NCBI RefSeq assembly: GCF_000372725.1
Contig: NW_005195368.1
Coordinates: 405,338 to 469,337, forward strand
Length of the DNA: 64,000 nucleotides
DNA from: Emiliania huxleyi CCMP1516
Lineage: Eukaryota > Haptophyta > Isochrysidales > Noelaerhabdaceae
Direction of reading: 5' to 3'
Shown here: one piece after another, positions 33,869-42,332 of the stretch
Numbering within the stretch: the first letter of the stretch is position 1
Layout: each line of letters opens with the position of its first letter
The notes under the pieces: generated by a model
The model's database searches: none
What the model saw: only the letters and a program-made list of their open reading frames with translations
Told to the model about the DNA's origin: nothing
Program-made: the position numbers and the translations under genes

Positions 33869-34730
33869 GGTCGGGCACGGGCGGGCTGCGCGCTGTGGGA
33901 ATGCCGCCTAATGCTGACGGCCCCTCGGCGAGGGTAGAGCCGTACGATGTCCGTGTGGCGCCGAGGGCGAAGGGTCGTATCTGGTGCACCGCCGTCTCGC
34001 CAGCGCATGACGGTGCAGCGCGAGTGCAGGCTCCTCCTGCACGCACCCGATGACTCAAGCTCTGTCTCACACCACTCTATGCCAGAATGCAATCAGCTAG
34101 GGGGGAAACTGGTGTTTTCAAAGCTTTCACTTCCGTGCGTACGGCTCTTTACCCTTCACGGCTCTTCCCTCTTCGCGCCTTCCGTCACGGCGGACGGCGC
34201 GTGGTATCATCATCAAAAATCAGCCCCGCGCGCGACACCCGACACCGCTAAACCGGTGTAACCGCATTTAGATATAGAGCCGTACGCACACACACCACAC
34301 ACACGTCAGAGGTCACACACCGCGCGTCGGCGTGGCGCGTGCACGGTGCAGGCCCGCGGCCGCGCACGGCACAGCCACAGGGCTGACTCCTGACACCTAT
34401 CTCCGCGAGAGAGACAGAGGGCCCGAGGCCGTCTCTCATCTGCACACTCCGGGCTCCGGCGGCACGCAATATTGCGACATGCGAGAGATCTCTCGAGCTC
34501 AACTGAGGGAAACTCTGAAAGTCTACACACTTGTGTCTTGTCCGGTGCTGCAGAGAGAATACACTCTGCACTCACCAGCTGAGGCGAACACCGTTGAATA
34601 AATAGAGAGCCGCATAGCAAGAACACCGTTGAATAAATAGAGAGCCGCATGGCAATAGACAGATTGGAGCCCATCGTACACGCGCTTCGCAACAAGCGAC
34701 AACGCGGCCGCCGTCCACGCCACGCCCGTC
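33869..34730. other. Convergent intergenic region; 35-bp tandem duplication
   Basis: It lies between the 3' ends of the CBS gene (+) and the SDR gene (-). No gene seen. Bases 34586-34620 and 34621-34655 are a 35-bp tandem pair (one mismatch) containing aataaatagagagccgcat. Confidence 0.6.
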
Positions 34731-35756
34731 TCAGGAGGGCGTGGGTTGGAAGCGAGAGCTGGCGATGACGAGTTTGGCGACGCCCTTGAGCAGGCCCTTG
34801 ACCTGCCTGCGCGACTTGCTCATCGCGCCGATGCTCTTTGCGAGCACCTTGTCGGCGCCGGCGGGGAAGAAGAAGGCGAGGTGGCGGAGGAGCCTCGTCT
34901 TGACGGCGCCGACCCGAGTGCCGTCGATGGAATAGTAGACATCCCGGCACCCCGCCGCGTGAGCGCGAGCCATGATCGAGGCGCAGCGGTCGGCGCTCAT
35001 GCTCTTGTCGAGCTCGAGGTCCACCGCGCCGCTGCCGCCGTCCACGCCGCCCCGCAGGCGCGCGCGGTTGATGTTTGTCTTGACCGCGCCGGGATAGGCG
35101 AGCGTGATCGTGGGCGGCACCTGCTCACTCATCCCGAGCTCGACACGCAGCGCATTGAAGAAGCCCTTGAGCGCAAACTTGGAGGCGGCGTAGCCGGTCC
35201 GGGTGGGCGGCGCCACGAGGCCCACCACGCTGCTCACCACCAGCAGCCGGACTCCGCCCTCCGCTTGCCGCATGGAACCGAGGCAGGCGTCGAGCACGCC
35301 GACGGCGCCCATATAGTTGACGTCCATCAGGTGCTTCATGATGCCCATCGCCTCCTTGCGCTCGCTCAGCGAGGCAAACGGCGAGCCCATGGAGAGCCCG
35401 GCGTTGAGCACGAGCAAGTCGACGGTGTCGTCTCCAATGGCGCTGCGGATCGCATCCCAGCCGCTCTCGCTTGAGACGTCGGCTACCACCGCTTTAGCGC
35501 TGCTCGCGCCCGCCGCCATGCACTCCTCGCAGGCCGCCTCGAGCGCCTCACGCCTCCGAGCCACAAGGTAGAGCTTGGCTCCCTGCGCGGCGTAGGTTCT
35601 AGCGAGAGACGAGCCGATGCCAGAGGAGGCGCCAGTGAGCACGATAGTCTTCTCGCGAGGACTCCACCGTTGGCGAGCGGTGAGCTTCTTCGTCAGTGCG
35701 AGCACGGTGGCGAGCACAGCGAATACGGTGGCGAGGACGCACGCGAGGGGCAGCAT
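34731..35756 (-). CDS. Membrane-anchored short-chain dehydrogenase/reductase
   Basis: 341 residues from Met 35756. Residues 3-22 are an N-terminal hydrophobic anchor (P-L-A-C-V-L-A-T-V-F-A-V-L-A-T-V-L-A-L). The Rossmann motif TGASSGIG sits at about 41-48. Then NAGLS, the catalytic S-S in LLVVSSVVG, and YAASK with the active-site Tyr and Lys (about residue 190). P-G-A-V-K-T follows. The layout fits classical SDRs of the 11-beta-HSD/DHRS7 kind in the ER membrane, reducing or oxidising a lipid or steroid-like substrate with NADP(H); substrate unknown. No intron. The frame is open upstream to 36065, but that part lies in repeated promoter-type DNA. AATTCTT (minus strand) is at 35885-35879, about 125 bases before the start. 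Confidence 0.88.
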   Translation of the reverse strand: MLPLACVLATVFAVLATVLALTKKLTARQRWSPREKTIVLTGASSGIGSSLARTYAAQGAKLYLVARRREALEAACEECMAAGASSAKAVVADVSSESGWDAIRSAIGDDTVDLLVLNAGLSMGSPFASLSERKEAMGIMKHLMDVNYMGAVGVLDACLGSMRQAEGGVRLLVVSSVVGLVAPPTRTGYAASKFALKGFFNALRVELGMSEQVPPTITLAYPGAVKTNINRARLRGGVDGGSGAVDLELDKSMSADRCASIMARAHAAGCRDVYYSIDGTRVGAVKTRLLRHLAFFFPAGADKVLAKSIGAMSKSRRQVKGLLKGVAKLVIASSRFQPTPS

Positions 35757-35878
35757 TCTGAGCTGGTTGCTTCTTAGAGGGAGCCGATAGCGCGCCAAGG
35801 AGGCCAGGCGGGTCCTTCCGGCGGAAGAACTTATTATCTCATCCTTGCGTTGTGATCTAAGAACTTGAAAGCGAGGGG

Positions 35879-36020
35879 AAGAATTTAGGCCGCCTGCACA
35901 AGTGCTCCACTGCTGGCGTGCCGTCCTCCCATCCCTCCCTTGGCCGATCTGTTTTCTTTCTTTCTTTCTACATCCCTCGCGCGACACTAGGCACAAGCAA
36001 GACTGGCGCGCACTGGCACT
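35879..36020 (-). promoter_or_regulatory. Repeated promoter-like module upstream of the SDR gene
   Basis: The minus-strand order is gtgcgcgccagt, cctagtgtcgcgcgaggga, (GAAA)n, acagatcggccaagggaggg, ending at aaattcttcccc. The parts match 31155-31335 in order and spacing. Function inferred from position. Confidence 0.4.
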
Positions 36021-36059
36021 ACAGTCTGTTGCGGGCATTAATTTTGTTTGTTGAAAACA

Positions 36060-36122
36060 GGGCATTAATTAACAACTCTAACACTCACACGTCATTTGGG
36101 GCCTGGAGCCCTGTTCACGCTC
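36060..36122 (+). repeat. Dispersed repeat R3, partial copy
   Basis: It contains aacaactctaacactcacac and tttggggcctggagccctgt, as at 39913-39992, and runs straight into R4 copy 2. Confidence 0.75.
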
Positions 36123-36325
36123 TCTTAATTAAGAAACCCTACCAAGCGATTTCCAAAGCGCCGCAGGCGCGGCCCCAAGAAAGGGCCCACACACGAGTGT
36201 GAAACAGGAGCCCCGCTCAATTTTTTTCTTCGCCTGCGGCGCGCGCACTTGTCATTTTGCCCAAGTCTGCGGTGTTCTGGGCGGTATGGATGGAGGTGTG
36301 TGCGTCTTCCTGTCATCCCAAGTGG
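36123..36325 (+). repeat. Dispersed repeat R4, copy 2
   Basis: Shares ordered landmarks with 21645-21905: aagaaaccctacc, gccgcaggcgcggcccc, cacacgagtgtga, aagtctgcggtgttctg and gtgtgcgtcttcc. Confidence 0.8.
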
Positions 36326-36913
36326 GTGGCAGACTGCGGACTTGCGACATCGGTCCAGCGCTTCCTTATTGTCATTTTACCTAAACGTTCCTACAGACTG
36401 TAGATCCCGGCTGACCTGGGGTGCCGGCCGAAGCTAAGAATTTTACAACAAAACTCCCTCGCACGAACACCGAAGCTATGAAACCACGGCGTGGGGTGGG
36501 TGGGGTGGGTGGAAAGGCTTAGAAACGGCGGCGTGCCGCGGGTCCTGTTTTCTTAATGCCCGCAACAGATTGTAACACAGGTACACAACGCGGAAGAATT
36601 AGTGCGAGCGAGAGCGAGAGAGACAAAGCTTCCCCGGAGCAGCTTCCCCGGAGCAGCGCGCAGCAGACCCAAGCCAAGACGAATGCGTCGCTCCGCCGGG
36701 AGCATCGACAAAAAGCTGACAACATACACATACATACATTCATTCATGACGCTCAATAGGCGCTTTGATCCCAATCACGACACATGTGTGACTCGCCTAG
36801 TGTGGAGACGCCGTGTACCGTGGGGCCTTGTTGACCTAAGCACGGGAGTACCTAGGGGAGTACCCGTGTGTGGACCGGAGGTAACAGGCTAACAGCAGCA
36901 GAGCGAGCGAGAG

Positions 36914-36992
<79 letters not shown>

Positions 36993-37189
36993 GAGGGAGT
37001 GGGAGAGAGAGAGACACACACAGGGAGAGAGGGAGAGAGGGGGGGGGGGGAGAGGGAGGGAGAGAGGGAGAGGGAGAGGGAGAGGGAGAGGGGGAGAGGG
37101 GGAGAGGGGGAGAGGGAGAGGGAGAGGGAGATGGAGAGGGAGGGAGGGAGGGAGGGAGGGAGGGAGAGAGAGAGAGAGAGAGAGAGAGC
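36326..37189. other. Intergenic, ending in a long GA microsatellite
   Basis: No gene seen in 36326-36900. Bases 36900-37189 are an almost pure purine GA/GGA tract that runs right up to the ankyrin gene at 37190. Confidence 0.5.
36900..37189 (+). repeat. 290-bp GA/GGA purine tract
   Basis: (GA)n, then gggaga and ggga units, then (GA)n again. Almost no pyrimidines occur on the plus strand apart from a cacacaca interruption near 37015. Confidence 0.95.
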
Positions 37190-37879
37190 GTGATCGACGT
37201 GACGTCCAGCAACGCCGGCGCGGCGATGGACCAGGCCAAAGAGGACGGCGCCACTCCGCTGTTTGTCGCGTGCTACAAGGGCCACCTCGAGATCGCCCGG
37301 CTGCTCCTCGAGGCCGGCGCTGCGCCCGACCAAGCCCGCAACGACGGCGTCACGCCGCTGTTCGCCGCGTGCCACAATGGCCACCTCGAGGTCGCCAAGC
37401 TCCTCTCCTCCTACGGCGCCTCCCGCGCCGCAGTGCCGCCCTTTGGCACGCCCGAGGAGGCTGCAACCCGCCGCGGCCACGCCGACCTCGCCGCCTGGCT
37501 GGTCGCCAGCCGCGGCTGGACGCCGCTCGCGCACCTTGAGACCCTCACCGCCGCCCGCGCCACCTCCCTCATGCGCCGCAGCGGCGCAAGCTTGCACGAG
37601 GGCGAGCCGACGCCGCTGCGGCGCGCCGCGGGCGGCGAGGGCGAGGCGGCGGCGCTGATCCGGCGGGCGGCGGCGCCGTGGTCGCCGGCAAGCCACACAC
37701 TCCGACACCCTCTTCCCCGCGGCGGCGCGCGCGCGGGCGGCGCTCCTCGTCCTCTCGCTCTACGAGATCCACGAGCGGTACCACCTCGACTCGGCCGGAC
37801 CCACGAACGGCATCGCGGCGATCGGCTTTGGCCACTGCGTCTTGGGCTTCGCGATCACGTGCGAGACGGAGTAGAGTAG
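37190..37879 (+). CDS. Ankyrin-repeat protein, haptophyte type, probable late frameshift
   Basis: The visible part starts in the GA tract, so the true 5' end is uncertain. Two or more ankyrin repeats read QAKEDGATPLFVACYKGHLE and QARNDGVTPLFAACHNGHLE, then K-L-L-S-S-Y-G-A-S-R. A conserved tail follows (ATRRGHADLAAWLVASRGWT, L-T-A-A-R-A-T-S-L-M-R, AAAPWSPASH). After about 37698 the frame appears to slip. A second frame continues the expected tail (TLFPAAARARAALLVLSLYE, then ERYHLDS) to a stop at 37875. An extra ten bases around 37696-37706 would explain this. It belongs to a repeat type different from the one at 27845. Scaffold function by fold only. Confidence 0.6.
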   Translation: MIDVTSSNAGAAMDQAKEDGATPLFVACYKGHLEIARLLLEAGAAPDQARNDGVTPLFAACHNGHLEVAKLLSSYGASRAAVPPFGTPEEAATRRGHADLAAWLVASRGWTPLAHLETLTAARATSLMRRSGASLHEGEPTPLRRAAGGEGEAAALIRRAAAPWSPASHTLRHPLPRGGARAGGAPRPLALRDPRAVPPRLGRTHERHRGDRLWPLRLGLRDHVRDGVE

Positions 37880-38264
37880 GGACGGGAGGGGCTCGGTGTT
37901 GTAGAGTCGAAACACATCGTTAATACCTGTCTGTGGACGCGGTGTGTGTACACGTGGTCCGCGGAGAGCGGAGGGGGGCGATGGGGGAAGGTGTGTTGGG
38001 TGTTCCGAGTTCCCCGAGGATGGACCATGATCCATGTGGAGGACTCGGAGATCGAGAATGGACTGGAGTGTGGACTGTGGAGAGTCTGGATAGACCAAAA
38101 AACTCTCTGGAGGTGGAGCCCCCCCGCCGCGATGGAAACATCATGTGACAGACAATCAACAGAGAAACGAGGGAGAGGCAAAAACATGCAAATAAATAAG
38201 TGCACGCACCTTTGGGCCCGGTGTGCCACTCGCTCGGCCACACCGCACATACACAGCTCTCTTC
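37880..38264. other. Intergenic; no supported gene
   Basis: 3' regions of the ankyrin gene (+) and SDR gene (-). A near-palindromic atccatg.../catgatcc area around 38017-38040 is the only feature noted. Confidence 0.4.
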
Positions 38265-39635
38265 TCACCTGGACAGCTGCAGGCCGTCCAGGTGCGACAC
38301 GCAGAAGCGGACCGCTCGGCCCGCGCGCCGCAGCTTGCGGAGCGAGGGGCTCGCGGAGGGCAGCATGTCCTCCTCCTCGGACGACGACACGCTGGGCGTC
38401 CTCTCGGTGATGCGAGGGCTCGACGCGTCCTCCTCCTCGGACGACGACGGCGCGCGGAACGCCTTTTTGGTGCCGGCCGGCGCGGGCGGCTTGACCTGGC
38501 CGGACGGCGCGAGCCAGTACTCGACAAAGGGCGGCATCAGGTTGTAGTGCGGCATCTGCGGCGCCCACAGGGAGGCGAGGTACCACCAGGGCAGGGTGAC
38601 GACGCCCGCGTTCCGCCCGATGGACGCAACCATGTGCCGCACGGCCTGGTCGGTCGGCATCGTCATCGACTCGAGGAAGCGCTTGGCAAAGCCGGGGCAG
38701 TTGGTCGACGGCAGCCAGCCCGACTTGCGCGCGTCCTTGCCGCCCACCATCTCCGAGTCCACAAACCCGGGGCAGATGGTCGTCACGCCCACGCCCGTCC
38801 CCTTGAGCGCGCCGCGCAGCCCCTGCCCATAGGCGCGGCCCCACACCTTGCTCGCCGCGTACGAGACGCTCGACGGGTTGGTGCTCGAGCCCGCGGACGC
38901 CACGGACGCCATGATGACGATCTGGCCGTGCCCGCGCGCCACCATCCGCTCCATCGCCGGGCTGACTGTGTTGACGGTGCCCATCACGTTGGTCGAGTTG
39001 ACCACGCCCGCCTTGTGCCAGAGCGGCGAGCCGCCGGGCACGTTCGACTCGGAGCAGCCTGCGTTTGCGACCACGAGGTCGAGCGGCGCGTCCTCGTCCG
39101 CGGCGGCCACGACGGACGCCATCATGTCTGCGTCCGTCACATCCGCCGGCACGGCGGTGACCACGGCGCCGAGCGCCTCGCACTGCGCCTTGACGGCGTC
39201 CAGCTTTGTTACCCGCCGTGCGGTGAGCACGAGGCGGACGCCGGGCTTTGCGTACTGACGAGCGAGCTCGGCGCCGATGCCGCTGCTGGCGCCCGTGATC
39301 AGCACCGAGGTTGGCCGCAGCGTGTTTGCCGGCCGCGAGCCGGCGGACCTGACGAGGGCGGAGACCATCTGAAACGGCCCGACGATGGCGAGGACCACGC
39401 CCGCGAGCGCCGCCCAGGCCGACTTCATGTGCAGCAGAAGAATGGAGCCGTAGAACTCCTCATTTGTCACCTCGTCCGTCTGCGTCGGGTGAAGGAGCTT
39501 CAAGGCGCCGGCCATCAGGGCGCTGGAGGAGAGCAGCACGAGAAAGGCCGGAAGCATGACCGGAATGAGGGTGAGCTGTACGAGGAGCATGGCCAGCACG
39601 AGCGGGAGGGCGAAAAGCTTGGCGACGGTTGACAT
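38265..39635 (-). CDS. Short-chain dehydrogenase with two N-terminal membrane segments and an acidic Ser-rich tail
   Basis: 456 residues, single exon. Hydrophobic helices at about residues 5-45 (L-F-A-L-P-L-V-L-A-M-L-L-V-Q-L-T and M-L-P-A-F-L-V-L-L) and 70-95 precede the SDR domain: TGASSGIG (about 114), NAG, S-V-A-S-A-G, YAASK (about 253) and P-G-F-V-D-S. After the domain there is a long tail with two copies of SSSEEED-type acidic serine clusters (SSSEEEDAS and SSSEEEDML) separated by RITERTPSV. The tail ends basic (L-R-K-L-R-R-A-G-R-A). The acidic clusters look like casein kinase 2 sites (inference). A membrane-bound oxidoreductase, substrate unknown. It is related to but clearly distinct from the SDR at 34731-35756, not a recent duplicate. 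Confidence 0.88.
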   Translation of the reverse strand: MSTVAKLFALPLVLAMLLVQLTLIPVMLPAFLVLLSSSALMAGALKLLHPTQTDEVTNEEFYGSILLLHMKSAWAALAGVVLAIVGPFQMVSALVRSAGSRPANTLRPTSVLITGASSGIGAELARQYAKPGVRLVLTARRVTKLDAVKAQCEALGAVVTAVPADVTDADMMASVVAAADEDAPLDLVVANAGCSESNVPGGSPLWHKAGVVNSTNVMGTVNTVSPAMERMVARGHGQIVIMASVASAGSSTNPSSVSYAASKVWGRAYGQGLRGALKGTGVGVTTICPGFVDSEMVGGKDARKSGWLPSTNCPGFAKRFLESMTMPTDQAVRHMVASIGRNAGVVTLPWWYLASLWAPQMPHYNLMPPFVEYWLAPSGQVKPPAPAGTKKAFRAPSSSEEEDASSPRITERTPSVSSSEEEDMLPSASPSLRKLRRAGRAVRFCVSHLDGLQLSR

Positions 39636-39912
39636 GTGCGAGCTGGATACACGCGTCGTGGGGCGTTGTCGCGGGTCGAGAGATGTCCTCCGGTCGGTGC
39701 CAAGGTCGTCAGGTCTTTGCCTTCAAGTCGGAGGAGGCTCGGACTTTTTATATTTTTTTATTTTGGAAGCTCTTTGGAAGAGCACCTTGGAGTGCTGGGG
39801 GGGCGACAGGGAGGATGTGGCCTTGAGTTATGTGTACGCCAACTCAGGGTGTGTGGCAGCCAGCTGGCTGTGTGTCCTGTGAGCCTGTTTGTGTCTGTCT
39901 GTCTGTGTGAGA

Positions 39913-39992
39913 GAGAGATTTTTAGCAATACCAAACAACTCTCACTCACACGTCATTTGGGGCCTGGAGCCCTGTTCACGCGCGCGCGAGAC
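39913..39992 (+). repeat. Dispersed repeat R3, full copy
   Basis: About 80 bp: gagagagatttttagcaata, ccaaacaactct, cactcacacgtcattt, ggggcctggagccctgttca, then (CG)n and gagacgtgcgga. Other copies: 55208-55288 (+), 52456-52534 (-), 36060-36122 (partial), 11588-11625 (partial). Confidence 0.85.
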
Positions 39993-40164
39993 GTGCGGAC
40001 AGGGTTGCCAGGTGAGAGTGTTTGTCTGTGTGAGTGTCGCTCGTGCGTGTCGTCATCATCTGTCTAGCGTCCACCCATACCGCGTTGGTGTCCAGTCCGA
40101 GCCTGGCTGTTCTTCACCTTTCTACCTACCTACCTACGGCAAGAACAGAAACCCCGCCCCCCCA

Positions 40165-40295
40165 CGGCATGGGGGGTATGGTCCTGACCGCCCAAGGCTA
40201 GCCCTACCTACCATACCCCAAGCAGGTCTTCCAAGAGGCGGGGGGTATGGTCTCGAGGTGGGTTGGCCGAGGGCACCATACCATACCCCGGAAAA
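40165..40295. promoter_or_regulatory. Cluster of inverted ggggtatgg / ccatacccc motifs
   Basis: The nonamer ggggtatgg occurs at about 40174 and 40244, and its complement at about 40211 and 40281 (preceded by an extra accat). They lie 110-240 bases upstream of the membrane-protein gene at 40408. The alternating orientations could pair as hairpins or bind a protein. The tandem copy of the gene at 42333 lacks this cluster. Confidence 0.45.
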
Positions 40296-40407
40296 AATTT
40301 GGCCGGGATCTGCTTGCCAACCCAATGCCTTCTCCTTCTCCTTGGAATTTGGCCCTCAGGCCTCCTTGTCTTCAAAGGAGTTCTGCATTCCGACACGCTT
40401 AGACGCT

Positions 40408-41913
40408 ATGGCCTCGACTTCCCACTCCTCGATCGGCGCCAAGTCCATGTCATCCGTCTCCTCCCGCGCCACGACCGCCACTGCCGCCGCCGCCGCCGCC
40501 GCCTCCGCCATCGTCGTTGCCAGCCTCGTCGCCGCGCCGCCGCCCGACTTCTCCGCCGCGCTCACCGCCCTGCAGTCCGTCTTCGACATCGACCGATTTG
40601 ACAGGTTCATAGCGCTGTTCGGCGTGTGGCCCAACAAGGAGATGGTCCTGGCCGGCGACTACGCCGGCTGGTGCATCACGACCCAGTGCCTCGACCAGGC
40701 CTTCCAGCTCTCGCGCTCGGAGCTGCGGCTCGGCAGCTTCTCCATCTCCGAGGCGTTCGTGGGCGACTTCTCGCCGTTCCGCTACGCCTTCTCGCTCCTG
40801 GCCGCCGCCGTCCTGGGCAACTTCTTCATGTGGACCACGGGCATCATCGCGCGCCTCCTCTTCACCCACTTTGACGCGTCCAAGTGCAGTCTGCCGAGCC
40901 AGCTGCCGTGGCCCGACCCGCCCGGCCAGTCGCAGCCGTTCGACGTGCCGGTGATGGAGGCGAGCGAGGAGCAGGTTGCCCGCTTCCTGGCCTTCCGCGG
41001 CGTCGCACCTCCGGCGTCCGACGCGGCGCGGCGCGAGACGGCCGCGCGCGAGGCCATGGCGTACATGCAGGAGCTGTGGGATGCCAAGCACAGCGGCTGG
41101 TGCCACAAGCGCTACGCGCTCAACGAGAAGGGCCTCGCCTTCCCGTACCGCGCGCCCTTCATGAACGACTGGAACTTCGTCAACGAGCACTCGCCCAGCC
41201 TGGCCACCGTCGGCTTCGGGCAAGTCGTTTTTGCGCTCGAGCATTTCCTCGTCGGCACCGCGCTCCCGCTGCTCTACCTCTTCCGCCGCGACGACTCGAT
41301 CTTTTACTTCGTCATGTACGCCGACATGGCGTGGGAGACGTACGACATGCTCGCGATGTTCTACCGGCGCCTGTCGCCGACGGGCGCCGACTACACCATC
41401 TCGCGCTACAACAAGGCGATCGACAACGTGATGGTGCCGCACCACATCTTTGGCGTCGGGTTCGAGATGATGGCGCTCATGGCGGGCCCGGGCATCTCCA
41501 AGGCCTTCATGGCGCAGGTGCTCATCACGAACCACTTCTCGGGCGGCATGATGCTCCTCGCGATGGCGGTCCACCAGACGCCCGCCATGTCGTGGCCAAA
41601 GGCGCTGCTCAACTTCCAGCGGCTCGTCCTCGGCTCCCTCTACGCCACCCGCATCGTCTGGTGGGGGCCGATGTCGGTGGCGTGCCTTCGCCTCACCTAC
41701 ATCTATACTGGCGACTTCCCGGACTACATTGCTAGCCTGGGCCTGCGCGGCCTGGGCTATGAGTACCCGCTCCTCTCGCCAATCTTCCTGGCTGTGTTTG
41801 TGCTGCTGGTCTTCTACACCCACTTCAATCTCGATCTCGTGCAGGTCAACAAGAAGCTGCTGCGCAAGGCCGAGGGACGTGCCGCCGCGGCAGCACGCGG
41901 CCGTGGGATGTAA
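40408..41913 (+). CDS. Multi-pass membrane protein, TLC-like, tandem copy 1
   Basis: 501 residues, no intron. Residues 1-70 are Ser/Ala-rich with a hydrophobic patch. The shared core starts at GVWPNKEMVLAGDYAGWC. It contains about seven hydrophobic helices (e.g. S-L-L-A-A-A-V-L-G-N-F-F-M-W, S-I-F-Y-F-V-M-Y-A-D and a final L-A-V-F-V-L-L-V-F-Y). A paired-histidine motif VMVPHHIFGVGFE and a later ITNHFSGGMML recall TLC (TRAM-LAG1-CLN8) proteins, but the match is weak and I do not claim it. The C-terminus is basic (V-N-K-K-L-L-R-K-A-E-G-R). The DNA of the core (40620-41675) is repeated apparently without change in the next gene. Confidence 0.75.
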   Translation: MASTSHSSIGAKSMSSVSSRATTATAAAAAAASAIVVASLVAAPPPDFSAALTALQSVFDIDRFDRFIALFGVWPNKEMVLAGDYAGWCITTQCLDQAFQLSRSELRLGSFSISEAFVGDFSPFRYAFSLLAAAVLGNFFMWTTGIIARLLFTHFDASKCSLPSQLPWPDPPGQSQPFDVPVMEASEEQVARFLAFRGVAPPASDAARRETAAREAMAYMQELWDAKHSGWCHKRYALNEKGLAFPYRAPFMNDWNFVNEHSPSLATVGFGQVVFALEHFLVGTALPLLYLFRRDDSIFYFVMYADMAWETYDMLAMFYRRLSPTGADYTISRYNKAIDNVMVPHHIFGVGFEMMALMAGPGISKAFMAQVLITNHFSGGMMLLAMAVHQTPAMSWPKALLNFQRLVLGSLYATRIVWWGPMSVACLRLTYIYTGDFPDYIASLGLRGLGYEYPLLSPIFLAVFVLLVFYTHFNLDLVQVNKKLLRKAEGRAAAAARGRGM

Positions 41914-42332
41914 GCAGCGTGGCGTGTCTGCTAGAGGCACGTGTGTGTTAGAGGCGTGTGCTTTGGCGTGCTGGATGCGCTCTCTCTCCACTCTCCTGTC
42001 GTGTTTTGTGTTTTGTCTATTGATATTATGACCCCCTCCGGCCTCGGAATTTGAAGCGGCGTGTCGCACACGTCCATGGCAGCCTTGCCGCATGTGATGA
42101 CGCTGCGTTTCCTCCTGGCGTGAGGCACCGGAGAGAGTCTCGAGACGACGCGAGTCGTCCGCACGAGTCGTAGCTGGCTCGCATATTTGCTCGCTCGTCG
42201 CGGTAGTCGCGCAGCTACACTCGCAGACGAGCTACAAGAATTTAGTCAGAGAGTCGCCACATGAAGTTCTTTTTCAAGAGGGCCGCGTAAAATTCTTTTT
42301 CAACCGATCCTTGAGGTGCCCCGAGGGCAACA

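Noticed and set aside
38223-39632. 469-codon plus-strand open frame
   Set aside because: It is antisense to the SDR gene, His/Arg/Gly-rich without motifs.
40450-42093. 547-codon minus-strand open frame, repeated at 42351-43526
   Set aside because: It is antisense to the duplicated membrane-protein genes; its duplication simply follows theirs.
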